A stretch of DNA of 64,000 nt, taken from Scortum barcoo. Its lineage: Eukaryota > Chordata > Actinopteri > Centrarchiformes > Terapontidae. The stretch lies in the NCBI GenBank assembly GCA_023238725.1, contig CM041548.1:17877752-17941751 (forward strand). Direction: 5' to 3'. Made by a program: the position numbers and the translations under genes. The notes below the pieces were generated by a model that saw only the letters and a program-made list of their open reading frames with translations, ran no database searches and had not been told where the DNA came from. Below are positions 44,401-56,600 of this stretch, piece by piece. How positions within the stretch are numbered: the stretch's first letter is position 1; each line of letters begins with the position of its first letter.

Positions 44401-44706
44401 TGCCACAAAAAGGAACATTTTCCACCATATTTTGCTGAGTTTCGGCTGATTTCTGCGGTCATATGTCACACAGGAGCTGTAAGCACTGACTGACTGACCT
44501 CCTGCCACCTGGGATGATCAGGTTAACACCATCAGGTGCCATCATGTGGCCCTTCCTGCACACAACATCCCATCATCAGCAGCAGCAGCAGCACAGCAGG
44601 CTCCTCTGTCCGCACATTGTTCCTGCTCACTTCCCTTTCCCTGCAGACCCAGCCCAGTTTAGGAAGCACAGTTAGTCAGCCTCTTTTTTTTTTCCCCAGA
44701 ACCACA

Positions 44707-44815
44707 GAGGATGGGAGGAGGAGGAGGAGGAGGATAAACAGGAGGAGGAACATCACATAGGAGGCTCAGAGAAAAAGAGGAGGAGGAGGAGGAGGAGGAG
44801 GAGGAGGGAAAAAAA
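44707..44815 (+). repeat. (AGG)n purine tracts at the c1orf216 upstream exon
   Basis: Two GGA-repeat blocks (44707-44736 and about 44777-44808) on the sense strand. Such runs can form G-quadruplexes in DNA or 5' UTR RNA. They lie just upstream of the probable splice donor at 44871. Confidence 0.85.
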
Positions 44816-44870
44816 AATTGGGAGGGCGCAGTTGTCCAGCTTCTCCAGCGAGCAGCAAACCGGCAGAAAG
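44809..44870 (+). other. putative 5'-UTR exon of c1orf216 (donor end only)
   Basis: The sequence ...CGGCAGAAAG|GTAAGAGC at 44870/44871 is a strong splice donor. The open coding exon at 46595 begins after a good acceptor and has no promoter-like CpG block directly in front, so an upstream non-coding exon is needed. The 5' boundary given here is arbitrary. A second CpG-rich block near 45535-45620 could hold an alternative start. Confidence 0.35.
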
Positions 44871-45806
44871 GTAAGAGCAAAGCAGAGGCTCATCACACAA
44901 CAACAACAACAACAACAAACAAGCCTCACATGGAGCAGTGTCAGTCATTTGACTTCCAGGGCAGATAGGCGATGAGAGGAGCTTGGTTTCACTGAGGAGG
45001 TGTAGAGAGGAGGCAGCACAGACATGGGGTGAGCGTTACATAACGCCCTGCGCGCATCAGATAGTCCTCCTTTCCTGCGCCTTTTTTACCAATTTCATCT
45101 CATTTAAAGGGGATGTGGAGTCTTTTTTTTTAAAGATCTCGACTGTAGATGTATTAGGGTGTAAATCTGTGTTTTTTTCCTAACCTTACACTCCATCAGC
45201 AGGCGGTAAACATGCAGCCTCTGAGCGCCATTGGTCGCGTTTTTTGCGCTTTTTGCAGAGGCAGACACCTCTGTGCGTCGATACGAAACCTCCACCCGGC
45301 AGCAGGACTATTTTGGTATCATTCCTCTCATTTTTTCATCGCCTGCTGGTTTTTTAATTATTATTTATTGAATTTTATTTTGCACGATCCAGATTTGCTT
45401 TCCCGCTGTGGATCGTTTTGGCTTTTGAAATGAATCTCTTGGATGACAAACGTGTCGAGTCTACACCAATAAGCTGTTATTTTCATTTATTTTTATTTTT
45501 ATTTTTTTATTTATTTATTTTTTTAATTTCTCCGTCCTCGCGATCGTCGACCATCACCGCCGCGCGCGCTCCCGCCAGAGCCGCTGTCCTTCAGCACCAC
45601 GTGAGCGCGCGAGCACGGGAGAGGAGAGATGATGATGATGGGGGGGATGGGGGGGGGGGGGGTTTGATTGACAGCAGCCTGAAGTCAGGATTAGAGAAAT
45701 TTCCATTCTGAGGAGACATGTAAATATTTGATGCTAATAGAAGTGGAGTGTGCAGAGCAGCCTGTAGTTGTACACATAAAAAACAAGGAGTTTGGTGTGA
45801 CCCAGG

Positions 45807-45853
<47 letters not shown>

Positions 45854-46616
45854 CCTAACTAAATTTAAACCTCCTCAGCTTTATCTGTTGCCTCAGCTCG
45901 TCCACGTATGTTCGACTGTTCTTATATTTTGTCGTTTTAAATCCTCCTTTTAGTGCACAGATTGGAGATACTTTACGTTTTTTAGGTTGCCTGTCGATTT
46001 GTTTGCGTACGTGATGCAAAATCGACTCATACAGGCCGGAAAGTTTCTGTCAAAGTCACTTTTTTTTTTTTTTTAACTTCTATGAGGCAGTTTGACCGTC
46101 AGCGCTGAATTAGGTGGGCGATGTTTTGTCTGGGAATCGAACTCGTGAGACAAACAACAGGAAAGCGGGGCTGTTTGCGAGAGGACAGCTGCATTAAAGG
46201 GGGGGTTTCTGTTATGACTCAGAGTTCCTCCGCTGAAAACTTCAACATCGGAGAGGTTTAAAAACACTTTGCGCTTTTGATTGTTGGATATAATTTGTTT
46301 TCTGATTAACATTCAAAATTTTAGGATGCAAAATCTGCTTTATCTGGTGCTCGTACCTAAATTACATCATACAGTTTGAGGAATTCAAACCTTGTTTCAA
46401 CCAAAAAAAACTTTTTTCATACAGTAAAACAAACCAAACTTCTTGAATGAGAGTCTTTCGGGACTTTGCACTGTACTGATATGAAGTTAAAGTTTTGGCT
46501 TTACATTTGAGTATGTTCTACTGTACTGTGTGTAGATAACAGGTGGTAAATCTGCAGTAAGTGCTCTGATGTTCTGCCCCCCTTATCGTTCCAGTGAGTC
46601 TCAGTCGAGGTCAGTG

Positions 46617-47732
46617 ATGCTTCACCATCAGGATCAGCCTCTGAACTTGGCCTACGGAGGGAAGGGAGGCTCCAACAGCGGCTCCTCCTCCTCCTCTTCC
46701 TCGCTGCAAAACAGGAAGTGCGACAAAGACGGCAACTTCAACTTCCTGACGGGCAAAGACAACGAGGGCTTCACGGGCAACGGGGGAGGGGACGAGAATC
46801 GAAACCAGGTGCGTCCCCGCAACCTGGGCCCGCTGGGACGCGACCCTCCGAACTCCTCGCCGTCCTCCGGGTACCACCACGGCTCGGGGCTCCTGTCGCC
46901 GCGCTCCCGCATGCCCTGCTGGAGCCCCCTGGAGCCGCTGCCCGAGATCGAGAGCGGGGATGACGGTTACGGCCGGGTGCCCCCCGAAGGAGCGGAGGAG
47001 GCGAGGATGGAGGAGGAGGTGAGGAGGGTGATGATGAGCCAGAATGAGGAGAAGCAGAGGGAGAAGAGGGAGGAGCAGAGGAGGAAAAGCAGCTCGGCGG
47101 TCAGAGGGAAGGAGGAAGAGGAGAACGAGGACAGCAACGAATGGGGCGACAGCGACTCCGAGTCCGAGATCAGCTACCGGTCCGGCGGCAGCATGTCTTC
47201 CCTCAACTTGGACAGCGCAGGTGAAGGGATGCTGATGGGAGGCTGGGACCGCATCGGAGTCGGGGAGCCAAAATCCAACCAGCAGGAAAGCGACCTGACC
47301 AGAAACAGCAACAAAGATCCGGCTGGGAAACACCGAAGCTTCAGCCGCAAGTCGCTGACCGGAAGCAACCTGGGAAATCTCCAGGAGGAAGGAGCGGACG
47401 AGCGAGAGGACGATGGCGACGACCGCTCCTCAGACTCTGACGGCGAGCTGCCGGAGCTGATGGACGCGGTGTGGACGCTGCGAGACCGCGAGCGCTTCAA
47501 GGCCCAGGAGATGGAGAAGCACCAGGTGCAGCTGACCATGTACCGCCGCCTGGCGCTGATCCGCTGGGTGCGCACGCTGCAGAGCCGCATCCAGGAGCAG
47601 CAGAACCGCCTGCAGTCCAGCTTCGACGTCATCCTCACGCAGAGGAAGGAGCTGCTGCGCATGGGGCCAATTTGCCGCCGCGGCCGCCGTCACCAACGCC
47701 ATACGCCCGCCGCCGTCGTCAGCCAATCGTAA
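46617..47732 (+). CDS. c1orf216: C1orf216 / UPF0500 family protein
   Basis: Uncharacterised vertebrate protein. The single coding exon gives 371 residues from the ATG at 46617. An upstream in-frame ATG at 46569 lies before a pyrimidine-rich CAG acceptor (46592-46594), so I place it in an intron. The C-terminal helix at about 289-350 is the recognisable family block: YRRLALIRWVRTLQSRI, then QNRLQSSFDVIL and RKELLR, closely matching human C1orf216 (YRRLALLQW..., LQESFDTIL, RKELIR). An SPLE...DDGYG segment near 103-119 and a SSLNLDS segment also correspond. The protein is about 140 residues longer than human (229), owing to Ser/Gly and Glu/Lys/Arg-rich low-complexity stretches. No signal peptide or membrane segment is visible. 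It lies between clspn and psmb2 in the same orientation, as in human, which supports orthology. No function is inferred. Confidence 0.83.
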   Translation: MLHHQDQPLNLAYGGKGGSNSGSSSSSSSLQNRKCDKDGNFNFLTGKDNEGFTGNGGGDENRNQVRPRNLGPLGRDPPNSSPSSGYHHGSGLLSPRSRMPCWSPLEPLPEIESGDDGYGRVPPEGAEEARMEEEVRRVMMSQNEEKQREKREEQRRKSSSAVRGKEEEENEDSNEWGDSDSESEISYRSGGSMSSLNLDSAGEGMLMGGWDRIGVGEPKSNQQESDLTRNSNKDPAGKHRSFSRKSLTGSNLGNLQEEGADEREDDGDDRSSDSDGELPELMDAVWTLRDRERFKAQEMEKHQVQLTMYRRLALIRWVRTLQSRIQEQQNRLQSSFDVILTQRKELLRMGPICRRGRRHQRHTPAAVVSQS

Positions 47733-48284
47733 AGACAGAGTGGAGAGAGGGAGGGAGGGACTGAAACAGGAGGTGGTTAAAAAAATGCATTTCCGTTATG
47801 TTTCCTTCGATCCTGAAGACATTTCCCCTGAAAAAAAAAAAAAACTCGTTTTCCTCCCATCTGACGTTTTCAAGCTTCACACTCATGTTGCTGATTGTAA
47901 TGACACAGAAACTGTTTTTTTTTTTTGTTGATTTTGTTGATTTTGTTTATTGGTGTCTCACCCAGAGCATCCATAAATGTACCAAATCATCCTCAGTCAT
48001 CCAGAGACTGGACGCGACCCCTCTGCATCTTCACTAAACCCGCAACTTAGGATGTGTTTTGTTCGAAGCAACAAGAGATTGTCATGAGATCAATATAAAA
48101 AAATGTCCCGTGTGTTGTATGCTGTTCTCCTCTGTCTCGACCTGTGTGTGTAAAAAACCCGCTGTACCAAAAAAGTATTAAAAAATATCATGTAGATTTT
48201 ACATTTAGAGACGATTTCTACCCTGAGATCATGCTGTGTACATACATACATATATATATATTGAGAAAGAGATATAAAAGAATG

Positions 48285-48290
48285 AATAAA
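48285..48290 (+). terminator. c1orf216 poly(A) signal
   Basis: AATAAA about 550 bp after the c1orf216 stop, with a second AATAAA-like AATAAAAAAG at about 48375. Either could end the transcript. Confidence 0.55.
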
Positions 48291-48663
48291 ATGATCTTAT
48301 TATCTGAGAATGTTTTCTGCCCCTGCTTGTTTACACTCTCACTAAACCTGATCTAATGACATTTTAGTTCCTCTAATAAAAAAGATTTTTAATGGATAAA
48401 TCTGAGGGGAGGTCAAAGGAGCCCAGAGCTTTTATTTCGTCCCAGATCAGCATGTTGATTTCAGGCAGCAGGTTTATCAAAGCCCCCCTTCAGTGCAGAT
48501 ATAACTAAAAAAGGGCCATGTGTTTTGTTTTTTTTTTTGTTTTTTTATCTTGTGGAGCTGTACTTGCTGTACTGGAGGCCCTCCGGCAAATGACCTTTCA
48601 GCTCACAATTGCCTCTTTGTCAGCTGAACAAAGTTGGTCTGTATCGGCTCATCACACGGGGTT

Positions 48664-48664
48664 T

Positions 48665-48759
<95 letters not shown>
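48664..48759. repeat. (GT)n microsatellite, ~48 units
   Basis: An uninterrupted GT array of about 95 bp, the longest dinucleotide run in the window. It gives a poly-Cys-Val or poly-Thr-His pseudo-peptide. Confidence 0.97.
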
Positions 48760-48760
<1 letters not shown>

Positions 48761-51625
48761 CTGCAGGTGTGTGATAGCCGTGTGAGGCTCAGGCGTCCAA
48801 TCTTTGCGGCACGTTGCACGGCTGCAGCCCGCGGGCGCACCGACATCATCTCACCTCCACCCATGTGTAAGTGCGCATGCATGTGTGTGTGTGTGTTCAG
48901 AGAGATACCAGCCGCGTTGCCACCCCCTGTAATCTCTGTAAACCCCTCACTCCCCCCACCACCTCACCCCTCAGGGCCCTGGTTTGTGTTGGAGGAGGTG
49001 TAGGGGCGGGGGGAGTGAGGGGGACCCTGTCAGTCTGCGCCCCGGGGCCCCACATGCAGCTCCTATCCGGACGCGCAGAGCAGACGCGCTTGGGGATCCG
49101 GTTTGCGCTTGCAGGAGAGCCAAACCCAGGGGCAAAGTTTGGGATAATCCCCGGCCCAACTAACTAACTCCCATTTCTTTTCTTTTTTTTTTTTTTTTTC
49201 CCTCCCGAGCTTATCGCCTGTCCTGGACGCAGGCAGGGTCGATTTACATATTGATCCCTTGTTCGCTGGCTGAAGGTGGATGTTTGAGAGGCATGAAAAG
49301 CGCACGGATAACACGTTAACACCGGGATGGTGACGAGCAGCCACCTCTGAGTAACAACAACATAAAAACAGGACACCAAGGAGGAACAAACCCTCCTTTG
49401 ATGGCTGATTTCTGTTAAAACCACCGAGACCAGATTTCAGGGTGGTTAGGAAAGGGTTAGAAATTCATCCAGACGTGTGAAACGTCAAGATAAAGGAGCC
49501 AAAGAGAGTAGAAGTGATGTGTTTTTAGAGCAGTGACCATGTTTCATTTCAAGTGTTGCAGCATTATAGCATGATGGTGATGAGAGGGACTATTTCTTCT
49601 GGTTGGTGGGGATAAAAACAAGTCAACACATATTAATAATGGTTAATAAATCCTTACGTAATGGTTATAAGACACTAATTAGTTGTGAAAAATCTCTCCT
49701 GGCTGGTGAGTTTTTAATAAAAGTTAAATAAATCCAAATCTGCAGCCACAGATATCGATAAGTAATTGATAATAATATGGGCTGTCTAATAAGCCAGCAG
49801 CAAAAGGTGGTGAGTCATCTGTATCTCATCACAAATGTTCCTTTCTACACTAACTCCCTTTGTTTGAAGTCACATAAACGAAAGGACTGTGCACCGTTCT
49901 CCCGAAAGGTCAAAGGTCAAACGGTCCCATGAGCAGATTCCTCCCCGATGAACTGAGAAGACAAACAAAGTGTTCATGCAGGAGGAGGATAAACATCATG
50001 CAGCCAGGGAGCTTTTTTTATCACAAGCAGACAACCCAGTATTTGTTCTTTTTGATGATTTATCTATAAAGAATCATAGTTTATCGATCAACAACAAAGC
50101 CATTAGTTACGCTTTATAAAGGGCTCTTATTGGAAAGTAGTGCTAACATTTCCAACTCCATAATTCTCACATCCATATGATATTATAAAAGCAGGATGTA
50201 AACCTGCGTTGGATCTATATTTTCCTCACAATGAACACATTTCTTGGTGTTGGTGTGGCCGCCGGGCCTCCTGCTGTGGGCGGATGTGCATCTGTCTGTC
50301 TCTGCAAAATCTGCTAATTCAGTCAGTAATAAAATAAATAAATAAATTAAAAAAAGAGGAGGAATTGGGGGGAAAAAACAACAGGTGTGGTGTGTTTTTT
50401 TTTTTTTCAATGCAAAACTTCCTGGGGAGCAGAGAAGTGCGCACAGCTGGGCCTTGTGGCACCCCCACGGCGACCCGGAGTGCCAGGAGGCGGATCTGTT
50501 TCATGATACGCTTCACCTTCGTCGCCTCAAAACAACACCGAGGCCTTAAAATTCCTTCGTTTCACTGCCTGACAAAGGATTGAAATGTTTTTTTCTTCCA
50601 ACTTCTACCGCAACGTTTTAACCTTTCTGCTCATATATTGTGTTTAGGGTTTCTAATCTTGAGTGTCAGTGAAGACATCATGACATTCTTATTTTTACGA
50701 GCTATTTTTGACGTATTTTCACATTTCTACATCTTTACATTTCTGTTACAGAAACGTTTACCTGATCTCCTCGGACGTCTGCCATTACAGATTTTTTTAA
50801 TACCCACATTTACAGAAAGAAGAACAGGCCAAACCTATCTATCTGTTGATTGATTGACTGAATTTAGACTCTTTGATAAATAAAAATACATAATAATTCT
50901 GCACATCATCAAGGATAAATCACAATAAAAGCCTTATTGCTTATTTCCATTATGGCTCCCTGACATAAAAACTAAAAACAACATAAAACACATTTATCAA
51001 TTTCTTATTTATTCTTTCTATCACTGTAATGTTACAAAAAAAATTACACAAATATGAGCTGCAACATTTAATAAAACAATATATATGTACGATTTGGAAG
51101 GAGAAGGAAAAAGAAATCAATGTGTGTGACCTGCCTTTTAACACCACTTCTATGAAAAACTGTCATGAAGAGGAAAATTTCAGATTTTCTGGGCTTTCTA
51201 CAAAGTATGAATCAGACTTTAAATGACTGGAAAAAAACATATCTTTAAGGCCAAAGATGCTCTCTGATGTGATTCACACGAGGATCAGTTGTTTAGCAGC
51301 AGAACAGAGTGTGTGTTTTTACTCATCAATCATAATTTTATTAAAGTAGGGAAAGTATGACACTATTAAACATCATTAACGGAGTATTTTAAGGTTATTT
51401 CATGATTCAGCTCGTTGTCATACTTCAAGAACAAAACAGTTTACGTGCTGGAAACGTCAAAACCCCCCTTTGTGAGGACACACACACACAGTTGCATCTC
51501 TGACCTGAAACACACACAGTTCTTCTTTGTGAGGATGACGGCAGCCCACAGTGTCCACTTGGGGGAGACACTCCATCACAGACTCGCTGCGGTCGGACTC
51601 TCACCTGCTGTGGTTTCACTCTGTG

Positions 51626-51643
51626 GACAGCAGGGGGCAGCAG
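51626..51643 (+). promoter_or_regulatory. CTCF-type motif
   Basis: GGACAGCAGGGGGCAGCAG fits the CTCF core (CAGCAGGGGGCAGC). It lies between c1orf216 and the cdca5/psmb2 promoter, a sensible boundary position. Motif only. Confidence 0.4.
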
Positions 51644-53384
51644 CAGGCGCACAGGTGGATCATTCAGTAGTGGTGCACTTAACGTGGGGACCACCTGGGA
51701 TCCATGAAGGGGGTCCCATTGGGAGGACTATTTTTCACTACATGTTGAGTGATATCACGATCTCAAGTCACAACCTGAGACCAGATAAACCAGAGGGGTC
51801 ATGGATGGATTATTAGAGAAAAAAAAAACATATTTCTATCACACAAAAACATGATTTTTTTATTTACTCAGGCCTTCTTCGATAATTTGCTTTATTTTAT
51901 CTTTAAAAAAATAGATGATACAAGGAAATAACTTTCTGATTCAACTTTACGTGTGATGATGTTTGAAGAGGTCACACACCAAAATGGTTGGGAAGCAGCA
52001 GATAAAATGCATGAGGACCACTGTTTTATAATTATAGTTAGTTTTATTGTTGATTTTTAAAAGTTTTGGCTGGCCTTCTTTCTTCTTACCATATCAGGAC
52101 ATTTTTTGAGAGGAAAAAAAAAACAGACAGAGATGACAGATTAGTGACCACTTTACTGTCATCATGATGGTCGCAGAGATCATTTATGCATTTACACGGA
52201 GAATCTTATGTCCATTTTCTTGGCATACCTCCCTTTTAGAGAGAAAGAAAATAAGAAAGAAACTGCAGGAAACTTTATGTCCATATACTGAGTGAACTTT
52301 CTTAGATTATACAGATTTTTTGTCTCGAATTCGACGAGAATAAAGAAAGACAGAAAGAAAAAAACACTTCAATTATAATTTATTCATATGTCCATGTGAA
52401 TTATATGATGTCCCCAATGTTTACTAATGTTTAACACAAATAATTGGGAGTATGATGTCAAATGTCTAAAATATCTGTGACGTCTTTCCTTATATTGTAT
52501 TTCTGCCCCTTTTTGAACCACTTTACATGCAGCTTCCTTCTTTTAATTCCTCGTAAGTTTTTCTAAGGATGAAAAAAACCCTCTGAGATCACTACTAGAA
52601 TTAAAAAATAAAGTTATTTGGGTCTAAGATATATTTGGCTGCACGCCCTAAAAATCACTAGGTTGATTAGCTAAAAACCATACAAGTGAATGGCTTGTTT
52701 TGTTGGTTTAGTGTTACTTTCTTATTACCGTTACATATTTTAAACTTAAATGTCACCATTTTATTTATATATGCAGCTTTAACTGTCATATTCGCATTGT
52801 TTTGGACACACTTGTAAGAGTTTGAAGGTAAAACTTAAGCTTGTTGTGTCTTAAAATAGAAAAAAAACCCTGCCTATCCTGACCTAGTTTGGGCAAATAA
52901 TCCAACAGTAACCCAAACGTAAAGATAATTTTATTTTGTTGTCAGTACACAGTGGTCAGAAACAAGCAAAAGATAACATCCTCTGCCAGGAGTCACCTCA
53001 TCTCTGTGCTGCAATGAAAGCAGCCCTCGATCTTTTGCACATTCGTGACTGTGTAAACTCCTGCTGCTGTCAGATTCACCGGCCTGTCTGCAGACACTTA
53101 AATCACGTCCCAGCTAAAGGCCCTTTCAGATGAAGACTCCTCGGCGGGTCTCTGGTCTTACGTGTGGACGCCCTTGACATGAAAAAGTTTGGGAATCCCT
53201 GCTGCAGCCTCGGCCTCGGCTGCTGCGCGGAGCTTTTTTTTTTTCCCAACACAGATGCACATATATACCCTATCATGCTCTCTCTCTCCCCTTCCTCCCT
53301 CTGCCTGATGTAGTGTGACAGTGTGTTCGCCCGCAGCACTCTGCTGGCGTGGAAACAATCAGCTTTGACAGAAAGGGGGTGGTG

Positions 53385-53485
53385 GTGGTGGTGGGGAGGG
53401 AGGGAAGGAGGGAGGAGGGAGGTAGAGGAGTAGGGAGAGATGAAGGGAGCAGGGAGGGGTGAGGGTGGGTGGAGGGGAGGCTGCG
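53385..53485 (+). repeat. G-rich purine tract (GGT and GGGA repeats)
   Basis: A GGT run is followed by GGGAGGGAGGGA-type sequence, strongly G/A-skewed over about 100 bp, with many G-triplets in G-quadruplex spacing. Confidence 0.85.
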
Positions 53486-53557
53486 GCCCGAGGCCTGTGT
53501 ATGATGAACTGGATAGAAAGACCTGTCGTCAGAGGAGAAACAACACAACACATAGAA

Positions 53558-53643
<86 letters not shown>

Positions 53644-53644
53644 G

Positions 53645-53682
<38 letters not shown>
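53558..53682. repeat. (GATA)n array, ~30 units
   Basis: GATA tetranucleotide array of about 125 bp with a single interruption (GATGAGATA near 53641). It is likely highly polymorphic. Confidence 0.97.
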
Positions 53683-53683
<1 letters not shown>

Positions 53684-56600
53684 AGAGTATCAGAGGAGTA
53701 TAATAAAATCACATTTAACAGCAGAGTGTTCATTTTTATAGTCAACATTTGGTGAAGAATCCCACCCTCAAATCATCAAAAATTAACTCTAACGATTTCT
53801 GGAAATTTGCGCCGTTTTGATGCAGGCTGTGGTGTGTTTTTCCTGAGTATAATTAGCTCTGCCTTTTTTAAATGAAAACAAAAAACACAAAAAAACTCAT
53901 CAACACCAGCTTCTTTAAACATGTTTAAAGTCAGAGGTGTTGAAAAGTGTGAAAGTTTTTTGTTCTTTTCTTTATACTTGATCTTTTTTTTGGTAAAAAA
54001 AAAATTGATTTAACAAAAGAGACCTCCCTGGTTAAGTTAAGTTCAAATAAAACTACTATGTTTACTGCTCACAGAGACAGGAGAACGGTCCCATATGGAT
54101 TACACAGAGGGGAAATGTACCTGTTTAATTAAATGCATTATTGTATTTAACTATTAATTCTCATTTTACATTATGTTGTTCACTCCTACAGAGCCCAGGT
54201 ATTAAATTAAACAATTCAAACTCTCTTCCACTACAGATCTAGAAAATCTCATTGTTCTCATCACCCATTGTGCTCTAGATTGGCTTCATTTGACTTCACT
54301 TGGAGCTCATATTGAAAACCGCAGCCGGGCTGAACGTCGTCAAAACCTTCAATTGACAAAAACGGGTCAAAATGTGACATTTTTATCAACCGAGACATCC
54401 AATAATGTGCTGTAACAACCTGTTGACTCAAACAGGAAAACGCGGCGTTTAAAGGCCTTCCTGACCCCCGGTGTCAGTCACCCACTTGACTCTGCTGGCT
54501 AATTCAGTTAAAGCAATCAGGTCCATTATGAGGCTCAAGATCTGCATCAGTGTTTGATTCCAGGACTTGAAGTGTGTTAGAGGAGGAGGAGAAAGAGGAG
54601 GAGGAGGGGTGTGTGTGTGTGCTGGCGGTTCAGCTGCCTCGTCCGCTATAACCAGCTAATAAATATGAAAACAGCAGGTTAAAACTTTTTTATTCGTCCC
54701 GTGCCTGAAAGGCTTATACCCTTCTATAGAGTCCCGTGAAAAATCCCCCAAACCTCATAATGCCCAATGTTTTCCCATAAAACTGTGTCGAACAAAAGAG
54801 GGAGAAAGGGGGCTTTTTCACGCATAAGGGGTTTTCTCAAGAGCGCATTGAGGGGAGGCCCGGCCGGGACCCGCCCATAGATTATCTGGCTGTCGGTGAA
54901 TGCACGGCTGGGAGCGGCAGGTGCGTGTGCCAGGCACGGGGGGTCGCGGGGGCCTGGTGACCGCGCGGAGGGCTGGCGAACTGTGGAGAATGCCACGCAG
55001 CTGCCGGCAGGAATGTCTGCAGATTGTCACTTCCATTTAACTTGCTCTTTTTCTTTTCTCTCCTCCCTCCCCCGACCCCCGGCCCAGAGATGGAGCCGGT
55101 CTCCCAAGTTTTGGCCCCCATCCGCCTCCCACTTTCAAGCAGCAGAGATAGGGCTAAACGGTGACACCCCTGTCCACAAAGGAGACAAGCGGCGCGGGTC
55201 GTCCCTGCCTCAGCGCCGTGAAATTGTGGATTAAACTGATAAGCGGCAAGAACGAGGCAGAGTCCACATTTTTTGAGGGGCTGTTATGGGAGTAAATGAA
55301 TGCCAAGCCAGCTCATGAGGCAGGGTTAACACACTCTTTAACTCACTTTGGTCCCCAGGGGGCTCCTTTCATACAGGTTATTGGATTTCAGGTTTTTGAT
55401 GCGCAGACATCAACATATGGTGGTCCGCGGATGAAGCTGAGCCTGTTTAATAATGCAGCTCATGAATTTATCTCCCCAACTTTGCCAAAAATTAATCAAA
55501 TAACGCGAAAGACCAAACGCCACCTAAATTCACACACTAATCTTTTGTCATGCGGCCCCTTGTGGAGGCATCACCTCTTATCTTAATTTTCACGCATTCA
55601 AAATAAAGTCTGCGTATTATTACCAGAACCCATTTGCGGGAGAAGATAGTCGTCCCTCTTGTTGACCCACGTAGGCTGTGTCTGCCTAGAAATGGCCTCT
55701 CTGCACCGCACCTTGGTCTCTAATCTCAGCCGTCCAAACTGTGTCCCCCTTTTCCAAACTGTGGCCTGAGGCTATGTGTGGGCCCGCAACATAATCCCCC
55801 TTAAAAAAACTCTGCTGTCCCTCTTATTCCACCGGGGTTTGGCGAAAGTGCTACACGACAACGCAGCTTTTTCACACCGTCTTTCGAGCAAAAAAAGGGA
55901 TTAATGTCCCCACCATTATGAATAATGAGAATGAATAACAAACAGCCGTCTGTTTATCCCGCACGATTAAATAAAGGAAAGAGTGTCCTTGTGCTTTTTT
56001 TTTTTTTTTTGTTGAACTGTGTCGATGGAGGTGACGCGCAACCAACAGACTGGGATGAAATCAGTGAGTCAGGTTAGCATCTGATGCTTTAAGCCGAAGC
56101 ATTGGCTCTGAATTTATTTCTTAATTAATGTCTAAGCCAAGATATATGGCGTCTGTATGTTTTTGCATGCAAAGGGAGAGACAAAAGATTAGAATACCAT
56201 AAACATTCAAAAAAATGTGCTTACGATGAATGGATATGCCCAATTGAGGTCATGTCCTCTGTATTTCTTATTCTATCTTATGTTATTTATTGTGAATTTG
56301 GGGGGGTTAGTTACCTGGCAGGATGAGGATACAGTTTGCATTAAAAAATGTACAAGTAGGGAGTATTTTAAGTTGATTCTTGTATTTTTAGACTCGTTAG
56401 ACTTTTGGTCTTAAATCTTCCTGTTTGTTTCTCCTTAAATCAAGATGACATAACTTTCGAAAGAAGAAATAAAACATTTTTCCTCTTATCGATATGTAGG
56501 CAACAGTGTGTGTGGCATCAACCTCAGTAGAAAGTTATCATATCAACATGAAAAATACAAAATAATACTTAATAAGAAATTAAAGACACTTTTTGTCCTA

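Larger units (their letters stand above)
39336..46594. other. clspn-c1orf216 intergenic region
   Basis: No coding exon was found between the clspn poly(A) signal and the c1orf216 acceptor. It contains (GT)n at 39371-39392, 41245-41260, 41520-41578 (GTGTCT grading into GT), 41967-42005 and 45809-45849; a 22-bp C run at 41161-41182; a ~310-bp tandem repeat (43460-44400); AGG-rich tracts (44707-44815); and a balanced, TAAT-rich block at 40080-40720 that looks regulatory. The probable first exon of c1orf216 lies near its right end. Confidence 0.7.

Noticed and set aside
46120..46160. B-box-like GAGTTCGATTCCC on the minus strand
   Set aside because: No cloverleaf stems, anticodon arm or A box at the right distance, so it is not a tRNA gene or clear tRNA-derived SINE.
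46569..46616. Upstream in-frame ATG for c1orf216
   Set aside because: It lies before a good pyrimidine-rich acceptor (CAG at 46592-46594), so it is probably intronic; the ATG at 46617 is preferred.
46611..47333. 240-residue open frame antisense to c1orf216
   Set aside because: It is a mirror of the GC-rich, Glu/Ser-rich c1orf216 codons, has no family features, and lies opposite a well-supported gene.
48518..49003. 161-residue plus-strand frame
   Set aside because: A Val-Cys run comes from the (GT)48 array; the flanking residues match nothing.
52320..52345. TCTCGAATTCGACGAGA short palindrome
   Set aside because: A common fish low-complexity repeat style (GAGAATAAAG units) surrounds it. The stem is only 5 bp.
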